Assembly (NCBI GenBank): GCA_963513935.1
Contig: OY740768.1
Location: 64,088,786-64,152,785 of the forward strand
From: Aphrophora alni
Taxonomy: Eukaryota > Arthropoda > Insecta > Hemiptera > Aphrophoridae
Length of the DNA: 64,000 bases
Direction: 5' to 3'
Numbering within the stretch: the first letter of the stretch is position 1; every line of letters begins with the position of its first letter. Under the pieces are notes generated by a model, which saw only the letters and a list, made by a program, of their open reading frames with translations, was not told the DNA's origin and did no database searches. The translations under genes were made by a program, and so were the position numbers. This document shows, piece by piece, positions 61,901-64,000 of this stretch.

Positions 61901-62980
61901 AACGCATCAACAAACATGAGATTAACAAAGCTAGGAAAGGCGGAACAATGTACTCATTTTAAGGGTCACAGTATCATCAAGTATATAGTTCCTAAAACCT
62001 TGAACTCGCCATTAGATCTTATCTTTGTCATAAAATATCTATCGCTGCCATGTGTTGTGCTTTTAAAGTCTGAGCAGAATTAATTAACTTAAATTATATA
62101 TTGGGTCGCTGACAGAATATTTATGAACACTGTGTGTAATCTATGGGAGGTTGAAAATGTTTTCTATTTTGTTGCTAGATGTCTGATATTGGGCCACTTT
62201 AGAAAATGTTGGTTTTTAAAAGAGGAATTGAATAAAGAAGAGTTTTCAGAGCTTGCGAATGGAAGAGATTGGCATAGCAAAGGGACATTTTTTAATGATA
62301 GTTGGAAATTAAGATGAAATTTAATAACAGAATTTAAGTATTCATAATTTTGTTTTGAGTTTCTCTTTTTGAATATTGGTCTTTTAGCAGACTCATATAT
62401 TTTTCTTTATAAGTTTTTTTGTTGTTTAGTTACTGATGGTGTGTATGGTTGTGAAATGTGTGGGAGGATGTATACACACTTATGTGTGGCTATATACTGC
62501 ATAATTTAGTAATGGAGTATTTAGTAATAGTAGTATTTAAGAATGTAAATATTATGTGTTAATGATTATTATTTTATATTATTCTGCATTTTATAATATC
62601 TTTTGTTGCACAACCCAGCTGACGATCTATGATCAAGCTGTTGTAGTGATTTTTATAATTTGTACATAATAATAAAACACTGATTATTGTTATTATTATT
62701 AAACAAGTATGATTTATATCTCTTTAACTAGAAAATTAACCTGATACATGGTGAGTTCTTGAACAAACTCATTTGTAGACCGACTCATAAAATCAAAGAA
62801 TACATCTTGCTGGACATCTCTATTTTTGTCAACAAAACCTTGTACATTATATGTCACATTGCCTGCGTAGTGCTGAATTCCAAACTCTGTTTCCCATTTC
62901 CTTCTGTCATCACCTTTAACATACTGTGGATGGTTATCAAATTCTGAATGTAGGTTTACTAAATAGGCTGTATCTGATCC
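7077..62980 (-). CDS. Unconventional MyTH4-FERM myosin, class XV/XXII type, partial gene of 23 exons
   Basis: Actin-based motor with a cargo-binding tail of two MyTH4-FERM units. Such myosins usually act in filopodia, microvilli or actin bundles and link them to membrane or microtubule cargo. The 23 exons, each bounded by AG and GT, splice into one frame of 1525 codons. Visible order: motor end (GFVDKNRD, actin-contact RCIKPN, converter GKTKVFLRG), three IQ motifs, Arg/Glu-rich helix, acidic repeat, proline-rich linker, MyTH4, FERM, MyTH4, partial FERM. No SH3 exon lies between FERM-1 and MyTH4-2, which argues against a standard myosin VII. Absence of a PH domain argues against myosin X. Class XV (fly Sisyphus) or class XXII are the best fits; I cannot choose between them. 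Both ends are missing: the ATP-binding part of the motor lies right of the window, and the remaining F2/F3 lobes of FERM-2 were not found to the left. Confidence 0.93.
7989..8196 (-). CDS. Myosin exon 22: end of MyTH4-2 and FERM-2 F1 start
   Basis: Reads [20 protein letters not shown] (MyTH4/FERM hinge: PPSREEI) and [37 protein letters not shown], the F1 lobe of FERM-2. Confidence 0.94.
8697..8770. repeat. Cluster of short inverted repeats
   Basis: tggacccaata and tattgggtcca form an 11-bp stem around a 5-base loop. Neighbouring copies of the same words (ccacaataactatgtgg, ggcccaata) add nested hairpins. No gene is nearby other than the intron it sits in. Confidence 0.6.
9056..9095. repeat. 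(TA)n microsatellite
   Basis: About 20 perfect TA units inside the intron before myosin exon 21. Confidence 0.97.
9666..9964 (-). CDS. Myosin exon 21: MyTH4-2 core
   Basis: Contains [20 protein letters not shown] and [20 protein letters not shown], a MyTH4 core with [11 protein letters not shown] in place of DEIYxQ..KQ.T. It ends YARFAEK before gtaag. Confidence 0.94.
10282..10481 (-). CDS. Myosin exon 20: MyTH4-2, first part
   Basis: Reads [20 protein letters not shown], then [20 protein letters not shown] and [17 protein letters not shown], the first helices of a second MyTH4 domain. Confidence 0.92.
10984..11252 (+). mobile_element. RTE/SINE-type short retroposon
   Basis: Starts with taactagcagagtacccgtc, a form common in arthropod RTE-derived SINEs, passes through aaaatttcagctcaatgggt and ccagtagtttttacgtg, and ends in a (CA)n run, cagagacagacaccattaga and a simple A/T tail. 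It sits in the intron next to myosin exon 19. I identify it by word pattern only. Confidence 0.6.
11276..11412 (-). CDS. Myosin exon 19: linker between FERM-1 and MyTH4-2
   Basis: Encodes [20 protein letters not shown] and an Arg/Lys-rich end (RNTLRR). Position and length leave no room for an SH3 domain, unlike myosin VII and vertebrate myosin XV. Donor AGAAG|gtttgt is non-consensus at +3 but keeps the phase. Confidence 0.88.
12520..13315 (+). pseudogene. Non-LTR retrotransposon remnant, RT and connection part
   Basis: Broken frames read [15 protein letters not shown] (start of an RT domain), then after a large internal deletion [15 protein letters not shown] and, shifted, [20 protein letters not shown] and SYIKPAIMY, then the words GAVKTTPTG. 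These are typical of the thumb/connection region of Jockey/I-type elements. The rest of the same element, its RNase H, resumes at about 14943 after LTR copy C. Confidence 0.75.
13326..14942 (-). mobile_element. LTR copy C of the coiled-coil-ORF retrotransposon family
   Basis: About 1.6 kb, TG...CA ended, matching the reverse complement of LTRs A and B (for example gggcgccagatgtattaaca followed by caatttagaaaagttaac, and the block around aactcgcgta). No internal ORF accompanies it, so it is probably a solo LTR. The bases CAAGTTG occur at both borders, so 3-5 bases may be a target duplication. It contains two internal copies of the LTR-end word acaattgt/taataat and an approximate direct duplication near 14365-14450 and 14550-14610. 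Confidence 0.7.
14943..15790 (+). pseudogene. Non-LTR retrotransposon remnant, RNase H part
   Basis: Reads YTDRS (from YTDGS, first catalytic Asp), NFNANIKPI (the usual catalytic Glu replaced by Asn), then [22 protein letters not shown] and a later GHDCLTAHL, the normal order for the RNase H of I/Jockey-like elements. Stops and frameshifts make it dead. It is the continuation of the fragment ending at 13315, split by LTR copy C. Confidence 0.78.
15791..15915. other. Short intron end
   Basis: A/T-rich sequence between the non-LTR remnant and myosin exon 18; nothing else seen. Confidence 0.5.
15916..16190 (-). CDS. Myosin exon 18: FERM-1, F3 lobe
   Basis: Reads [39 protein letters not shown] and a PH-like C-terminal helix ([12 protein letters not shown]), completing FERM-1. 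It ends ITENEAP, phase 0. Confidence 0.94.
16191..18501. other. Intron, no gene seen
   Basis: A/T-rich intron between myosin exons 17 and 18. It holds a (TA)n tract at 16525-16564 and a somewhat richer block at 17340-17640 that may be a worn repeat. No exon fits the phase-1 gap. Confidence 0.6.
16525..16564. repeat. (TA)n microsatellite
   Basis: About 20 perfect TA units in the intron. Confidence 0.97.
18502..18649 (-). CDS. Myosin exon 17: FERM-1, F2 end to F3 start
   Basis: Reads [20 protein letters not shown], then [20 protein letters not shown] and RGYWSYG. PLYGTTxFxV is the F2/F3 junction motif. The donor is TATG|gttggt; reading through it soon reaches a stop, which explains a longer apparent open frame. 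Confidence 0.93.
19006..19135. repeat. Perfect 59-bp inverted repeat (palindrome)
   Basis: Bases 19006-19064 are the exact reverse complement of 19077-19135, separated by 12 bases (atatataataaa). I checked all 59 pairs by eye. It is followed directly by a (TA)n tract (19138-19195). It has no ORF and no known terminal motif. Confidence 0.95.
19138..19195. repeat. Interrupted (TA)n microsatellite
   Basis: TA units broken once by tttta, next to the palindrome. Confidence 0.95.
19726..19890 (-). CDS. Myosin exon 16: FERM-1, F2 lobe
   Basis: 55 codons reading [20 protein letters not shown] and IALGDAKD, matching the F2 pattern ([16 protein letters not shown]). It ends RSRGEDVW before gtaag. Confidence 0.94.
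20419..20769 (+). pseudogene. piggyBac-like transposase, C-terminal end only
   Basis: An open frame of 116 codons. It contains [13 protein letters not shown], the usual last helix of the piggyBac core, a basic stretch ([10 protein letters not shown]), and a cysteine-rich DNA-binding end: [31 protein letters not shown]. The Cys/His spacing fits the piggyBac cysteine-rich domain. The RNase H-like catalytic core (DDD) is missing upstream, so it is a truncated copy. It runs antisense to the myosin in the intron between exons 15 and 16. An exonised or domesticated domain is possible but there is no sign of splice use. Confidence 0.82.
20770..21485. other. Intron sequence, probable piggyBac 3' flank
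   Basis: No gene. A GC-richer word run (ggtcacgtggaaggacgtct and after, near 20923-20960) may belong to the piggyBac 3' untranslated or end region; terminal repeats were not recognised. Confidence 0.4.
21486..21678 (-). CDS. Myosin exon 15: FERM-1, F1 end to F2 start
   Basis: Starts in a Ser/Thr-rich loop, then [11 protein letters not shown] and [19 protein letters not shown], the conserved step from F1 to F2. The intron before it is 8.85 kb long and holds retrotransposon copy A in the same orientation as the gene. Confidence 0.93.
22490..23860 (-). repeat. 3' LTR of copy A
   Basis: On the plus strand it starts tgtaataattc and ends cattgtcaca. It matches 28657-30027 almost base for base. 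Confidence 0.95.
23874..23905 (-). promoter_or_regulatory. Hairpin before 3' LTR, copy A
   Basis: tttgtatttcaata and tattggaatacaaa form a 14-bp stem with one mismatch and a 4-base loop, 13 bases from the 3' LTR. The same stem with a different loop sits in copy B at 45106-45137. Confidence 0.65.
24931..25010. repeat. 30-bp tandem repeat, 2.6 copies
   Basis: Unit cctttatttcattaaaatcg followed by tcgYatattt, at 24931-24960 and 24961-24990, with a partial third copy to 25010. Copy B has about one unit at the matching place (44050-44085). Confidence 0.9.
27135..28508 (-). CDS. Coiled-coil protein of retrotransposon A, gag position, unknown function
   Basis: 457 codons, the only long frame in the element, starting 149 bases after the 5' LTR. 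Residues 1-35 are Asn/Gln/Lys rich. About 36-160 show repeated units around [17 protein letters not shown] and [18 protein letters not shown], a strong coiled-coil pattern. About 160-280 are acidic and Asn-rich. From NNLITK (288) to the end lies a compact domain with [26 protein letters not shown] and [11 protein letters not shown], ending [10 protein letters not shown]. Copy B carries a homologue (40727-41734). No CCHC knuckle and no protease are present. The position suggests a capsid-like or RNA-binding role, but I do not recognise the domain. Confidence 0.85.
   Translation of the reverse strand: MEDTNNNNLKDEQVRVIEQVRIDKNGENNDQNKKMESMFEQLMNKFDQKFNQSRLETKQNNLELKRDNDKKFECISNDIKQSRLEISNKFDQNKLEINEKLENFNIKLEQNNVKLDKINNDLKQSKLELRQDNLDLKEAMCKKFEEMRVELKPNYVKFEQNLKMEINVMETNNKVEIEISYCEKKVEFERINNVEGVLIENINNLDNNLDQTVAEVEINSFNETKEMSDDLIIIEDNCVNDCVQEISKIMNNGLGNKVNLEITSNVEINMSSGVGIGISNLKNKVKVNNLITKVSAIYFKKQVGHKNVEFENYVMIKFKSIFQTQEQEIKSFCEKSNFKYNLESKNVEIVKEGFVLVYKNGGVRIPERTDVEIRSLDSKMFEGRRGEDMSVREKEKSILSILRDNNKVGSFVRKGSVVMTRLDTLSVWTEVFNARDIYKNQIMYFKIFHQSGNHRKK
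28579..28604 (-). promoter_or_regulatory. Leader start codon and splice donor of copy A
   Basis: Minus strand: an ATG at 28604, six more codons, then AAG|GTAAGG, a strong splice donor in phase 0. Copy B has the same arrangement with six codons. Without splicing it is a 20-codon upstream ORF. Confidence 0.55.
28635..28654 (-). promoter_or_regulatory. Primer-binding region of copy A, diverged
   Basis: Two bases after the 5' LTR the minus strand reads TGTCGCCGCAACTGTGGGCC. Copy B has TGGCGCCCAACGTGGGGC in the same place. The A version shows several changes from a lysine-tRNA-type site. Confidence 0.65.
28657..30027 (-). repeat. 5' LTR of copy A
   Basis: Same length and sequence as the 3' LTR, followed at 30028 by AACT, the duplicated target. 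Confidence 0.95.
30032..30528. other. Intron between copy A and myosin exon 14
   Basis: No gene or recognised repeat seen. Confidence 0.5.
30529..30758 (-). CDS. Myosin exon 14: FERM-1, F1 lobe
   Basis: Encodes [20 protein letters not shown], then [20 protein letters not shown] and [20 protein letters not shown], a clear ubiquitin-like F1 lobe of a myosin FERM domain, ending LYDVIAAWE. Confidence 0.95.
30995..31575 (+). pseudogene. Non-LTR retrotransposon 3' remnant (RNase H)
   Basis: Reads [21 protein letters not shown], a worn form of the RNase H motif WIPSHCGIxGNExADxxAK, then broken frames and a 62-codon piece (31326-31514) before a 3' tail rich in attattatt. It lies antisense to the myosin in the intron before exon 14. 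The clade is probably Jockey or I-like. Confidence 0.65.
31576..32667. other. Intron, no gene seen
   Basis: Between the non-LTR remnant and myosin exon 13. The block 31960-32400 is less A/T-rich than its surroundings but has no supported frame. Confidence 0.5.
32668..32802 (-). CDS. Myosin exon 13: end of MyTH4-1
   Basis: 45 codons reading [20 protein letters not shown] and [19 protein letters not shown], ending KVEIA, the usual hinge from MyTH4 to FERM. Splice sites are ttttag| and GCA|gtaag. Confidence 0.94.
32862..32907. repeat. (TA)n microsatellite
   Basis: About 23 TA units in the intron between myosin exons 12 and 13. Confidence 0.97.
33314..33360. repeat. (TA)n microsatellite
   Basis: About 23 TA units in the intron between myosin exons 12 and 13, followed by ctgtttagatttt, a word also found in the 19006-19135 palindrome. 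Confidence 0.97.
33583..33810 (-). CDS. Myosin exon 12: MyTH4-1 core
   Basis: Contains [20 protein letters not shown] and [16 protein letters not shown], the signature of the MyTH4 fold (LRDEIYxQ..KQ.TNNP). MyTH4 domains bind microtubules and pack against the following FERM domain. Confidence 0.96.
33898..34052 (-). CDS. Myosin exon 11: MyTH4-1, first part
   Basis: Reads [20 protein letters not shown] and [19 protein letters not shown], then ITLACSMFR, corresponding to the first helices of MyTH4. Donor is TTCAGA|gtaagt. Confidence 0.92.
34053..35804. other. Intron, no gene seen
   Basis: Between myosin exons 10 and 11. Only short chance frames and the microsatellite at 34902. The sentence-like repeat of aatctgattgtttgaaaataaggtaaat (35190-35220) and its copy at 35353-35385 shows an approximate 160-bp tandem duplication. 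Confidence 0.5.
34902..34943. repeat. (CA)n(TA)n microsatellite
   Basis: About 20 TA units after a short CA run. Confidence 0.95.
35805..36009 (-). CDS. Myosin exon 10: charged helix leading into MyTH4-1
   Basis: Starts [20 protein letters not shown], continues as a charged helix ([20 protein letters not shown]) and ends with [19 protein letters not shown], a pattern seen just before MyTH4 domains in class VII/XV myosins. Acceptor is atgaag|G, donor is GAAG|gtaaaat. Confidence 0.9.
36104..36836. mobile_element. pogo/Tigger-like short DNA transposon
   Basis: 733 bp flanked by TA (36102-36103 and 36837-36838). Terminal inverted repeats: left CAGTGGAACTTTGATAATTC, right (reverse complement) CAGTGGAACGTGGCTAATTC, both continuing as GAAC. 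CAGTGGAAC ends with a TA target are typical of pogo/Tigger elements. There is no transposase. The open frames inside (36439-36914) run across the element end and are not supported. Confidence 0.85.
36839..38844. other. Intron, no gene seen
   Basis: A/T-rich to about 38100; a less A/T-rich block at 38100-38480 and 38750-38844 has no supported frame. It ends where copy B begins. Confidence 0.5.
38845..40452 (+). repeat. 5' LTR of copy B, chimeric or truncated at its 5' end
   Basis: From 39056 it equals the 3' LTR. Bases 38845-39055 have no match to the start of the 3' LTR (45153-45256), so either the LTR is recombinant or the element begins at 39056. Confidence 0.7.
40455..40472 (+). promoter_or_regulatory. 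Primer-binding site of copy B
   Basis: TGGCGCCCAACGTGGGGC, two bases after the LTR end. This 18-mer is the known primer site for a lysine tRNA in several retroelements and foamy viruses, so it fixes the orientation and the LTR border. Confidence 0.88.
40503..40526 (+). promoter_or_regulatory. Leader start codon and splice donor of copy B
   Basis: ATG, five further codons, then AAG|GTAAGG at 40518-40526, close to the consensus animal donor and matching copy A. Unspliced, it is a 36-codon upstream ORF. Confidence 0.55.
40727..41734 (+). CDS. Coiled-coil protein of retrotransposon B, homologue of the copy A ORF
   Basis: 335 codons. Starts [20 protein letters not shown], like copy A. The coiled-coil part is about 100 residues shorter than in A (units such as [20 protein letters not shown]). 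The C-terminal domain starts at NNLITK (186) and keeps [48 protein letters not shown]. It stops at DVIMLRK, but the A-type ending [10 protein letters not shown] can still be read in another frame just after the stop, so B has lost its original end by a frameshift. Function is unknown; gag-like by position. Confidence 0.85.
   Translation: MEGTNNNNNLGAKQVRVIDQDRVDRGKINNDQSMSMEKMCEMLINKLNQNTEMIINKIDQNSLKFEQNCMKLDNKFDNWNQGWEQERLKNETMVKPNISKNECVVNDGLSQIKSKMLGEIEKFGQSMNSKFEQEKLKIKIMNRPKICQNESFENNNLEQLIGNVEINVSGGVEIDISNSKNNAGINNLITKESAVFLKERVYHKTVDFEKYIMLKFRNVFRIQEQEIKSFCEKSGFENKYENICTKEDFIIEYRSGGVINLKLTADKFRSLDSKMFERKRNVVMSVKEKEKGILSVLRERNRGESFVKLGSIVMTNLEKLSKLEVVFNDVIMLRK
41735..45152 (+). other. 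Non-coding 3' internal region of copy B
   Basis: About 3.4 kb, A/G-rich on the plus strand, related in blocks to copy A 23861-27134. It has no sense frame above 60 codons; the antisense frames (42697-42915, 44568-44807) do not keep the same frame in copy A, which argues against coding. Confidence 0.75.
45106..45137 (+). promoter_or_regulatory. Hairpin before 3' LTR, copy B
   Basis: tttgtattgcaata and tattgtaatacaaa pair over 14 bases with one G-T pair and a caca loop, 15 bases before the 3' LTR. Counterpart of 23874-23905 in copy A. Confidence 0.65.
45153..46653 (+). repeat. 3' LTR of copy B
   Basis: Starts TGTGGTAATGTGAAAA, as in copy A (TGTGACAATGTGAAAA), and ends gaattattaca. 1501 bp. 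It holds an older LTR-end and primer-site-like word at about 46555-46590. Confidence 0.88.
46750..47127 (-). CDS. Myosin exon 9: proline-rich linker
   Basis: 126 codons, phase 0 at both ends. Contains [10 protein letters not shown] and [19 protein letters not shown], giving possible profilin/EVH1-type and class II SH3-type (PxxPxK) ligands, then a Ser/Arg-rich end ([16 protein letters not shown]). No folded domain is recognised. The linker separates the lever from MyTH4-1. Confidence 0.9.
47128..49597. other. Intron, no supported gene
   Basis: Between myosin exon 9 and the Tigger-like element. A piece at 47985-48280 reads [18 protein letters not shown] and could be a worn THAP-like zinc-finger fragment, but it lacks the rest of the domain. 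Otherwise A/T-rich. Confidence 0.4.
49598..50236. mobile_element. pogo/Tigger-like short DNA transposon
   Basis: 639 bp between TA dinucleotides (49596-49597 and 50237-50238). Left end CAGTAAGACCCCGATTATCC, right end (reverse complement) CAGTAGGGCTCTTATTATCC. The CAGTAxxxCCC...ATTATCC form is typical of Tigger ends. No transposase frame. Confidence 0.85.
50239..51249. other. Intron, nothing recognised
   Basis: A/T-rich sequence between the Tigger-like element and the gypsy remnant. Confidence 0.5.
51250..51515 (+). repeat. Possible LTR end and primer site of a gypsy element
   Basis: An AATAAA-bearing stretch is followed at 51499-51515 by TGCCGCAGTCGGTAGGA, one change from the TGGCGCAGTCGG primer site used by many insect gypsy elements. 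The start of the LTR is not clear. Confidence 0.4.
51895..52715 (+). pseudogene. Gypsy-type gag remnant
   Basis: Starts ATGGCTACG with [19 protein letters not shown], then in broken frames [15 protein letters not shown] and [44 protein letters not shown], and later [18 protein letters not shown] words and an Asn/Gln-rich end. This order is typical of gag from insect gypsy elements. At least three stops or shifts. No pol follows; it is cut off at the fold-back repeat at 52716. Confidence 0.75.
52743..52934. repeat. Fold-back Penelope-like repeat
   Basis: Arms 52743-52832 and 52846-52934 are inverted copies of each other with few mismatches, around a 13-base spacer. The left arm extends a further 40 bases leftwards in the form seen at 4930-5069. 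Inverted partial copies joined head to head are usual for Penelope-like elements. Each arm carries the hammerhead-like core. Confidence 0.75.
52841..52873 (+). ncRNA. Hammerhead-ribozyme-like motif, copies 2 and 3
   Basis: Plus strand: CCGATGA, stem gcc-GCAA-ggt, GAAAC-AATT-GTA. The left arm (minus strand, about 52803-52838) has CTG plus one inserted base then ATGA, stem, GAAAC-AATT-GTA. Each departs from the strict core by one change. Confidence 0.4.
52950..53060 (+). mobile_element. One end of a Tigger-like element
   Basis: AGTAGAACCCCTCTTAACCG after a TA, with a second gccggttaatccgaggtacc 60 bases on, resembles a Tigger terminal repeat. The opposite end was not found, so the size is unknown; the GC-richer piece 53380-53540 may belong to it. 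Confidence 0.5.
53061..54163. other. Intron, no supported gene
   Basis: Holds a GC-richer block (53380-53540) with a chance 72-codon frame and otherwise A/T-rich sequence. Confidence 0.5.
54164..54241 (-). CDS. Myosin exon 8: second copy of acidic repeat, in-frame 78-bp exon
   Basis: Encodes 26 codons from [19 protein letters not shown] to SDLDEE, a near duplicate of the end of exon 7. The three codons before the duplicated part in exon 7 (DVQ) are also still readable just upstream of this exon, where the CAG now serves as the splice acceptor. Phase is 0 on both sides, so it can be included or skipped without a frame change. Confidence 0.85.
54606..54807 (-). CDS. Myosin exon 7: post-helix region, first copy of acidic repeat
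   Basis: With acceptor aaatctag|AGC the frame from exon 6 reads [18 protein letters not shown] and stays open. The last 24 codons (54606-54677), beginning [17 protein letters not shown], closely resemble the whole of exon 8. Joining exon 6 to an acceptor at 54832 instead gives an early stop unless the weaker exon 6 donor is used, so 54807 is preferred as the right end. The [11 protein letters not shown] stretch may be a conserved linear motif. Confidence 0.8.
54808..56626. other. Intron, nothing recognised
   Basis: Between myosin exons 6 and 7. No exon or repeat seen. Confidence 0.5.
56627..56769 (-). CDS. Myosin exon 6: charged single-alpha-helix-like segment
   Basis: Encodes [20 protein letters not shown] and then alternating Glu/Arg/Lys runs through [12 protein letters not shown]. 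This i to i+4 salt-bridge pattern is typical of the stable single alpha-helix that lengthens the lever in myosins VI, VII and X. A short coiled coil is the alternative. The canonical donor AAAG|gtacat is used here. A second GT seven bases upstream (56634) would also be possible with a different acceptor in the next exon. Confidence 0.88.
57051..57187 (-). CDS. Myosin exon 5: IQ motifs 2 and 3
   Basis: Encodes [18 protein letters not shown] and [16 protein letters not shown], two further IQ motifs, so the lever arm has three in all. Splice sites are ttcag| and GAA|gtaag. Confidence 0.93.
57673..57842 (-). CDS. Myosin exon 4: converter end and IQ motif 1
   Basis: Contains [12 protein letters not shown], the converter motif that marks the end of the motor, followed by [17 protein letters not shown], which fits the IQ consensus (IQxxxRGxxxR) for binding a light chain or calmodulin. 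Phase is 1 out. Confidence 0.94.
57843..60462. other. Intron, tandem repeat at 59311-59400
   Basis: Between myosin exons 3 and 4. No gene seen. The block 58970-59460 is less A/T-rich and contains the 33-bp tandem repeat. Confidence 0.5.
59311..59400. repeat. 33-bp tandem repeat, about 2.7 copies
   Basis: Unit atttcttttactttttatta plus aactgttc and a few bases, starting at 59311, 59344 and about 59377. Confidence 0.85.
60463..60675 (-). CDS. Myosin exon 3: SH1 helix and converter start
   Basis: Continues the split Trp into YVRCIKPN, the hallmark actin-interface motif of all myosins, then [20 protein letters not shown] and [11 protein letters not shown], typical of the relay/converter region. 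Acceptor is catag, donor is TGT|gtaagt. Confidence 0.95.
60778..60923 (-). CDS. Myosin exon 2: loop 2 and actin-binding region
   Basis: Encodes [11 protein letters not shown], a basic, Gly/Thr-rich loop 2, then [18 protein letters not shown], the conserved segment after loop 2, and ends in TNPW split across the intron. Donor is CTG|gtgagt. Phase is 0 in and 2 out, matching the next exon. Confidence 0.95.
60924..61675. other. Intron, nothing recognised
   Basis: Between myosin exon 2 and the possible non-LTR fragment. Confidence 0.5.
61676..62710 (+). pseudogene. Possible non-LTR retrotransposon 3' end
   Basis: Open frames of 135 and 64 codons; the second reads [20 protein letters not shown], similar in layout to the Cys-His tail after RNase H in non-LTR elements, and the sequence ends in a run of att/tta units near 62640-62700, a common 3' tail. 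No RT motif is readable. Confidence 0.4.
62741..62980 (-). CDS. Myosin exon 1 of window: lower motor domain
   Basis: Eighty codons in phase 0, flanked by AG on the 5' side and GT on the 3' side. They encode the motor stretch with the motifs [12 protein letters not shown] and GFVDKNRD, standard for the lower 50K region of myosin heads, and end in QELTMYQ just before loop 2. Earlier motor exons (P-loop, switch I and II) must lie beyond the window. Confidence 0.95.
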
Positions 62981-63530
62981 CTAAAACAAAATGTTAAATT
63001 ATATTTTTATTATTACCTTCAAACCAACATATAGCTTTAAAATAGTATAGACATAAAACTCTGTATTCACTGTCATAAAATTAGGATGAATTCATATGTA
63101 CATTCACAACAAACTGAAATACACCCAAAATTAAAAACAAATATATACAGAGTGATAAAATCTATGGAAACAATTCCATATCTCTGGTTTTACTCAAGTT
63201 ACAAAAACATACGACCTATCATTGCATTTTTACTAAATACGGAGTGTTCCAATAATTTACAATTTCTTTTTTTTTCAATATTTCTAAATTATATTTTTTC
63301 GCCTATCTTTAAAAATAACAAAGTTATATCCACGTAAACATCAACTTTTATCATGAATAACATTGTGTTTAATGAATTTCAGTGTTCTAACTGACATATC
63401 GATTGAAAATTTGGAACCAATCTACATTAATAACTCAAGGTGCAAAAATAATTTTCCATATACAGAATAATTCAAAATTTTATGTTAAAACCCCTATGTT
63501 ATAAAATCTTATAGTTTTATAATAAATGTT
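62981..63530. other. Intron, nothing recognised
   Basis: A/T-rich sequence right of the first visible myosin exon. Confidence 0.5.
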
Positions 63531-63725
63531 CAAAATCCTTAACTAGTGCCTTTTGGTAGTCTTTCATAGAAGCCTCTCATCGCGATCTTATCACTACAGG
63601 AATAATGAGTGCTATTTCTTTTAATATCCAATTTTTCAAATTGTTTATATCACTAGGTTTAGATTGATTAATCTCTTGCTTTAAACACCCCTAAAAGAAA
63701 GAGAAGTGACCGATCTGGTGACCTA
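63531..63725 (-). pseudogene. Mariner-like transposase C-terminal remnant
   Basis: Minus strand reads HFSFF*GCLKQEINQSKPSD, then INNLKNWILKEIALIIPVV, close to the last helices of mariner/Tc1 relatives (FFLWG.LK....P..I..LK..I..EI..I). Two stops. It is dead. Confidence 0.6.
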
Positions 63726-63747
63726 GCAGTTTATTTAATTGTCCTCC

Positions 63748-64000
63748 CTAACATCTTTCCATCTTTGTGGAAATATGTTGGCCAAGATTTGCCAAATTTG
63801 TAGTGTGTAGTGAGGTAAATCTCCATGATGTTGAAGCCTCTGGCATTGTAGGGATTTGGGACTCTTCAATTTCAGCTTGCTCTTCTTCTAAATCCAACAA
63901 TTCACCACTTACTTTGTTTTTTACTTCTGCTAAAATGTTTTGATCAGAAAGTTCTCCACACACTTCTAATTGTTTGTCTAAATTAACGTACTCCTCAAAA
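63748..64000 (-). pseudogene. Tigger/pogo-like transposase C-terminal fragment
   Basis: An open frame entering from the right edge: FEEYVNLDKQLEVCGELSDQ followed by NILAEVKNKV and an acidic tail. The pattern (D..L...GELxDxxIxxxV) is the usual end of Tigger/CENP-B-like transposases. The frame stays open to 63748; the rest lies outside. Confidence 0.65.

Noticed and set aside
1..64000. CRISPR arrays, tRNA and rRNA genes, bacterial operons
   Set aside because: No regularly spaced repeats, cloverleaf or rRNA signature seen; gene structure is clearly eukaryotic.

Overview
This is an AT-rich animal genomic window, most likely from an arthropod and probably an insect. The evidence is a multi-exon gene with GT-AG introns and the mix of transposons: Helitron, piggyBac, pogo/Tigger, gypsy-type LTR, Penelope-like and I/Jockey-type non-LTR remnants. 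No bacterial-style genes, tRNA, rRNA or CRISPR array were seen.

One host gene dominates. An unconventional myosin lies on the minus strand from the right edge leftwards. I could chain 23 exons between 62980 and 7077. All splice phases agree, giving 4575 coding bases, which is exactly 1525 codons with no stop. In order it encodes: the end of the motor domain, three IQ motifs, a highly charged single-alpha-helix-like segment, a short repeated acidic helix, a proline-rich linker, MyTH4-1, FERM-1, MyTH4-2 and the first part of FERM-2. No SH3 exon was found between FERM-1 and MyTH4-2. This fits a class XV (Sisyphus/Myo10A-like) or class XXII myosin. The start of the motor lies beyond base 64000. 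The rest of FERM-2 was not found in the left 7 kb.

The introns are long and full of mobile DNA. The most interesting part is a family of LTR retrotransposons with two nearly complete copies in opposite orientation. Copy A is at 22490-30027, minus strand, flanked by a 4-bp AACT duplication, with almost identical 1371-bp LTRs. Copy B is at about 38845-46653, plus strand, with LTRs of about 1.5 kb. Each carries one open reading frame (457 and 335 codons) in the gag position, with a coiled-coil N-terminal part and a conserved C-terminal domain that I do not recognise. Each also has about 3.3 kb of related but non-coding internal sequence, and neither shows protease, reverse transcriptase or integrase. 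Both keep a tiny start codon-led leader ending exactly at a strong splice donor just after the primer-binding site, and a hairpin just before the 3' LTR. A third, LTR-only copy (13326-14942) sits inside a broken non-LTR element.

Other contents, left to right: a decayed Helitron Rep/Pif1 helicase (382-2649); a small Penelope-like fragment with a hammerhead-like motif (4930-5069) and a fold-back relative at 52743-52934; an RTE/SINE-like repeat (10984-11252); non-LTR fragments (12520-15790, 30995-31575, possibly 61676-62710); a perfect 59-bp palindrome (19006-19135); an open piggyBac C-terminal cysteine-rich domain (20419-20769); pogo/Tigger-like short elements (36104-36836, 49598-50236, and one end at 52950); a gypsy gag remnant (about 51250-52710); and two DNA-transposase fragments at the right edge.
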